DNA of 6,156 bases. It comes from Pseudomonadota bacterium (lineage in GTDB: Bacteria; Pseudomonadota; Alphaproteobacteria; Rhodospirillales; Casp-alpha2). Below the pieces are notes generated by a model, which did no database searches, was not told the origin of the DNA, and saw only the letters and a list, made by a program, of their open reading frames with translations. The position numbers were made by a program, and so were the translations under genes. This document shows positions 5,242-6,156 of this stretch, piece after piece (positions within the stretch are counted from its first letter, which is position 1; the number at the start of each line of letters is the position of its first letter). Where the stretch lies: NCBI GenBank assembly GCA_027620395.1, contig JAQBZY010000099.1, positions 1 to 6,156 of the forward strand. Reading direction: 5' to 3'.

Positions 5242-5907
5242 TTGGCGGACCAGAACGAAGACCTGCTGCTGCAAGAAATCGAAGAAGACCTGCGGCACGA
5301 GCAGGCCCTGAAGCTATGGAACGCCTATGGCCATTATCTGATCGGCGTGGCCGTGCTGGTCGTCGTCGTCGTCGCCGGGTATCAGGGCTGGCGAGCCTGG
5401 GATCTGGACCGCCGGAGTACTTGGACCGGACAATTGGTGGCCGCCGATATATTGGCCGAATCCGGCAAACTCGATCAGGCGGCCGCCGCGCTGGCCAAGC
5501 TCGAATCCGAGGGCACGTCTGGATTTGCCGTGCTGTCACGCATGAAGAGAGCCGGCCTCCTCGCCGAGCAGGGTCAGGCCATGGTCGCCGCCGAGGCTTA
5601 TTACGGTGTCGCCGCCGATGCCAATGTCGACAAATCGATGCGCGATCTGGCGACGATCCTGGGGACCCTGCATGAAATCAATGCCGGCGCCGATAATCCT
5701 GCCGCAATCCAAGCCCGCCTGCAGCCCTACCTCGATCCGAAAAGCGTCTGGCGGCACTCGGCACGGGAATTTTTGGCGCTTTTGGCCATCAAGGCCGGTG
5801 AATCCGCCAAGGCCACCGAATACTTGCAAGCGATCACACTGGACGCCCAATCGCCCGGCGGCGTACGCTCGCGGGCACAGGAATTGTTGCAGGCAATCGG
5901 ACAGTGA
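5242..5907 (+). CDS. YfgM-like tetratricopeptide membrane protein
   Basis: The product has 221 residues. A charged acidic N-terminus (residues 3-20, cytoplasmic) is followed by one membrane helix (about 29-47, rich in Val) and a periplasmic helical repeat domain of about 170 residues, rich in Ala and Leu. This is the layout of the YfgM/TPR_21 family, in which E. coli YfgM associates with the SecYEG translocon and periplasmic chaperones. The pair-of-helices pattern shows at 64-88 and 96-126 and again at 173-198. It starts with TTG after a GGAG site, which may lower its translation. Its TGA stop shares a base with the bamB ATG, and yfgM-bamB is a conserved order also seen in E. coli (followed there by der), which supports the family call. 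Sequence similarity to E. coli YfgM itself seems low. Confidence 0.87.
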   Translation: MADQNEDLLLQEIEEDLRHEQALKLWNAYGHYLIGVAVLVVVVVAGYQGWRAWDLDRRSTWTGQLVAADILAESGKLDQAAAALAKLESEGTSGFAVLSRMKRAGLLAEQGQAMVAAEAYYGVAADANVDKSMRDLATILGTLHEINAGADNPAAIQARLQPYLDPKSVWRHSAREFLALLAIKAGESAKATEYLQAITLDAQSPGGVRSRAQELLQAIGQ

Positions 5908-6156
5908 TGCAAGTGGCGCGGAAAATTCGCAAATTCGGCTTGGTAGTGGCGGCGGCCGCGATGGTCCTGGTGTCGGGGTGCAGTTCGTTTAGCGATTGGG
6001 ATCCCTTCGGCAAAAAGGCGAAGCCGCTTCCCGGCGAACGGATCGCGGTGCTTTTGAATGAGCGGAGCTTAAGCGCCGACGCCAGCGCCGCCGGCACCAA
6101 AGTGCTGCTGCCGGCGCCCGATCCTAATCCGGATTGGCCGATGGCCGGCGGTTATG
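5907..6156 (+). CDS. bamB: Outer membrane assembly lipoprotein BamB, N-terminal part (3' end outside window)
   Basis: The frame is open from ATG 5907 to the window end, giving 83 residues. A basic start (MQVARKIRKF), a hydrophobic stretch and the lipobox VSGC make a lipoprotein signal, with lipidation at Cys25 and Ser at +2, consistent with outer-membrane sorting. The mature part begins with a polar linker, then LPGERIAVLLNERSL (42-56) and a VLLPAPDPNPDWPMAGG segment (66-82). These are typical of the leader before the first PQQ-type propeller blade in alphaproteobacterial BamB, which helps the BAM complex insert beta-barrel proteins. The propeller itself lies outside the window. The ATG overlaps the stop of the yfgM-like gene by one base, so the two are translationally coupled; a GGA site lies 5 nt before it. 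Confidence 0.92.
   Translation, partial: MQVARKIRKFGLVVAAAAMVLVSGCSSFSDWDPFGKKAKPLPGERIAVLLNERSLSADASAAGTKVLLPAPDPNPDWPMAGGY

Overview
The window reads as chromosomal DNA from a GC-rich alphaproteobacterium, most likely of Rhodospirillales type. This is judged from the strong G/C bias at third codon positions, the yfgM-like/bamB gene pair, the style of the small Cys-rich lipoprotein, and an exact CtrA-type box in an intergenic region. There is no sign of a mobile element, CRISPR array, tRNA or rRNA, and genes fill nearly all of the DNA.

Positions 1-2195, plus strand, hold a tight three-gene run: the C-terminal end of an NAD(P)-dependent aldehyde dehydrogenase, a LysE/RhtB-type exporter, and an iron-dependent (group III) alcohol dehydrogenase. 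Together the two dehydrogenases could oxidise an alcohol through an aldehyde to an acid. After a 94-bp gap, a MarC-family membrane protein follows on the same strand (2290-2943) and meets the next unit tail to tail.

Positions 2959-5005, minus strand, probably form one unit read from right to left: a small four-cysteine lipoprotein of unknown function, a membrane-anchored Sel1-repeat protein, and a stand-alone class I glutamine amidotransferase. The amidotransferase lies near the alcohol and aldehyde dehydrogenases. It could belong to a gamma-glutamyl (ipu/puu-like) pathway for an amine or amino alcohol, but no glutamine-synthetase-like partner is in view, so this is only a hypothesis.

Positions 5006-5241 are the one sizeable non-coding stretch, lying between divergent units. 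It contains three tandem 11-bp units. The first two form TTAA-N7-TTAAC on both strands, the CtrA recognition pattern, and they overlap the -35 of a plausible sigma-70-type promoter facing the lipoprotein. Rightward from 5242, a TTG-started YfgM-like membrane protein overlaps the start of BamB, an outer-membrane assembly lipoprotein cut off by the window end.

Overall this is mostly ordinary housekeeping and metabolic DNA. The points most worth a second look are the CtrA-type promoter architecture, the conserved-looking lipoprotein, and the possible gamma-glutamyl pathway.
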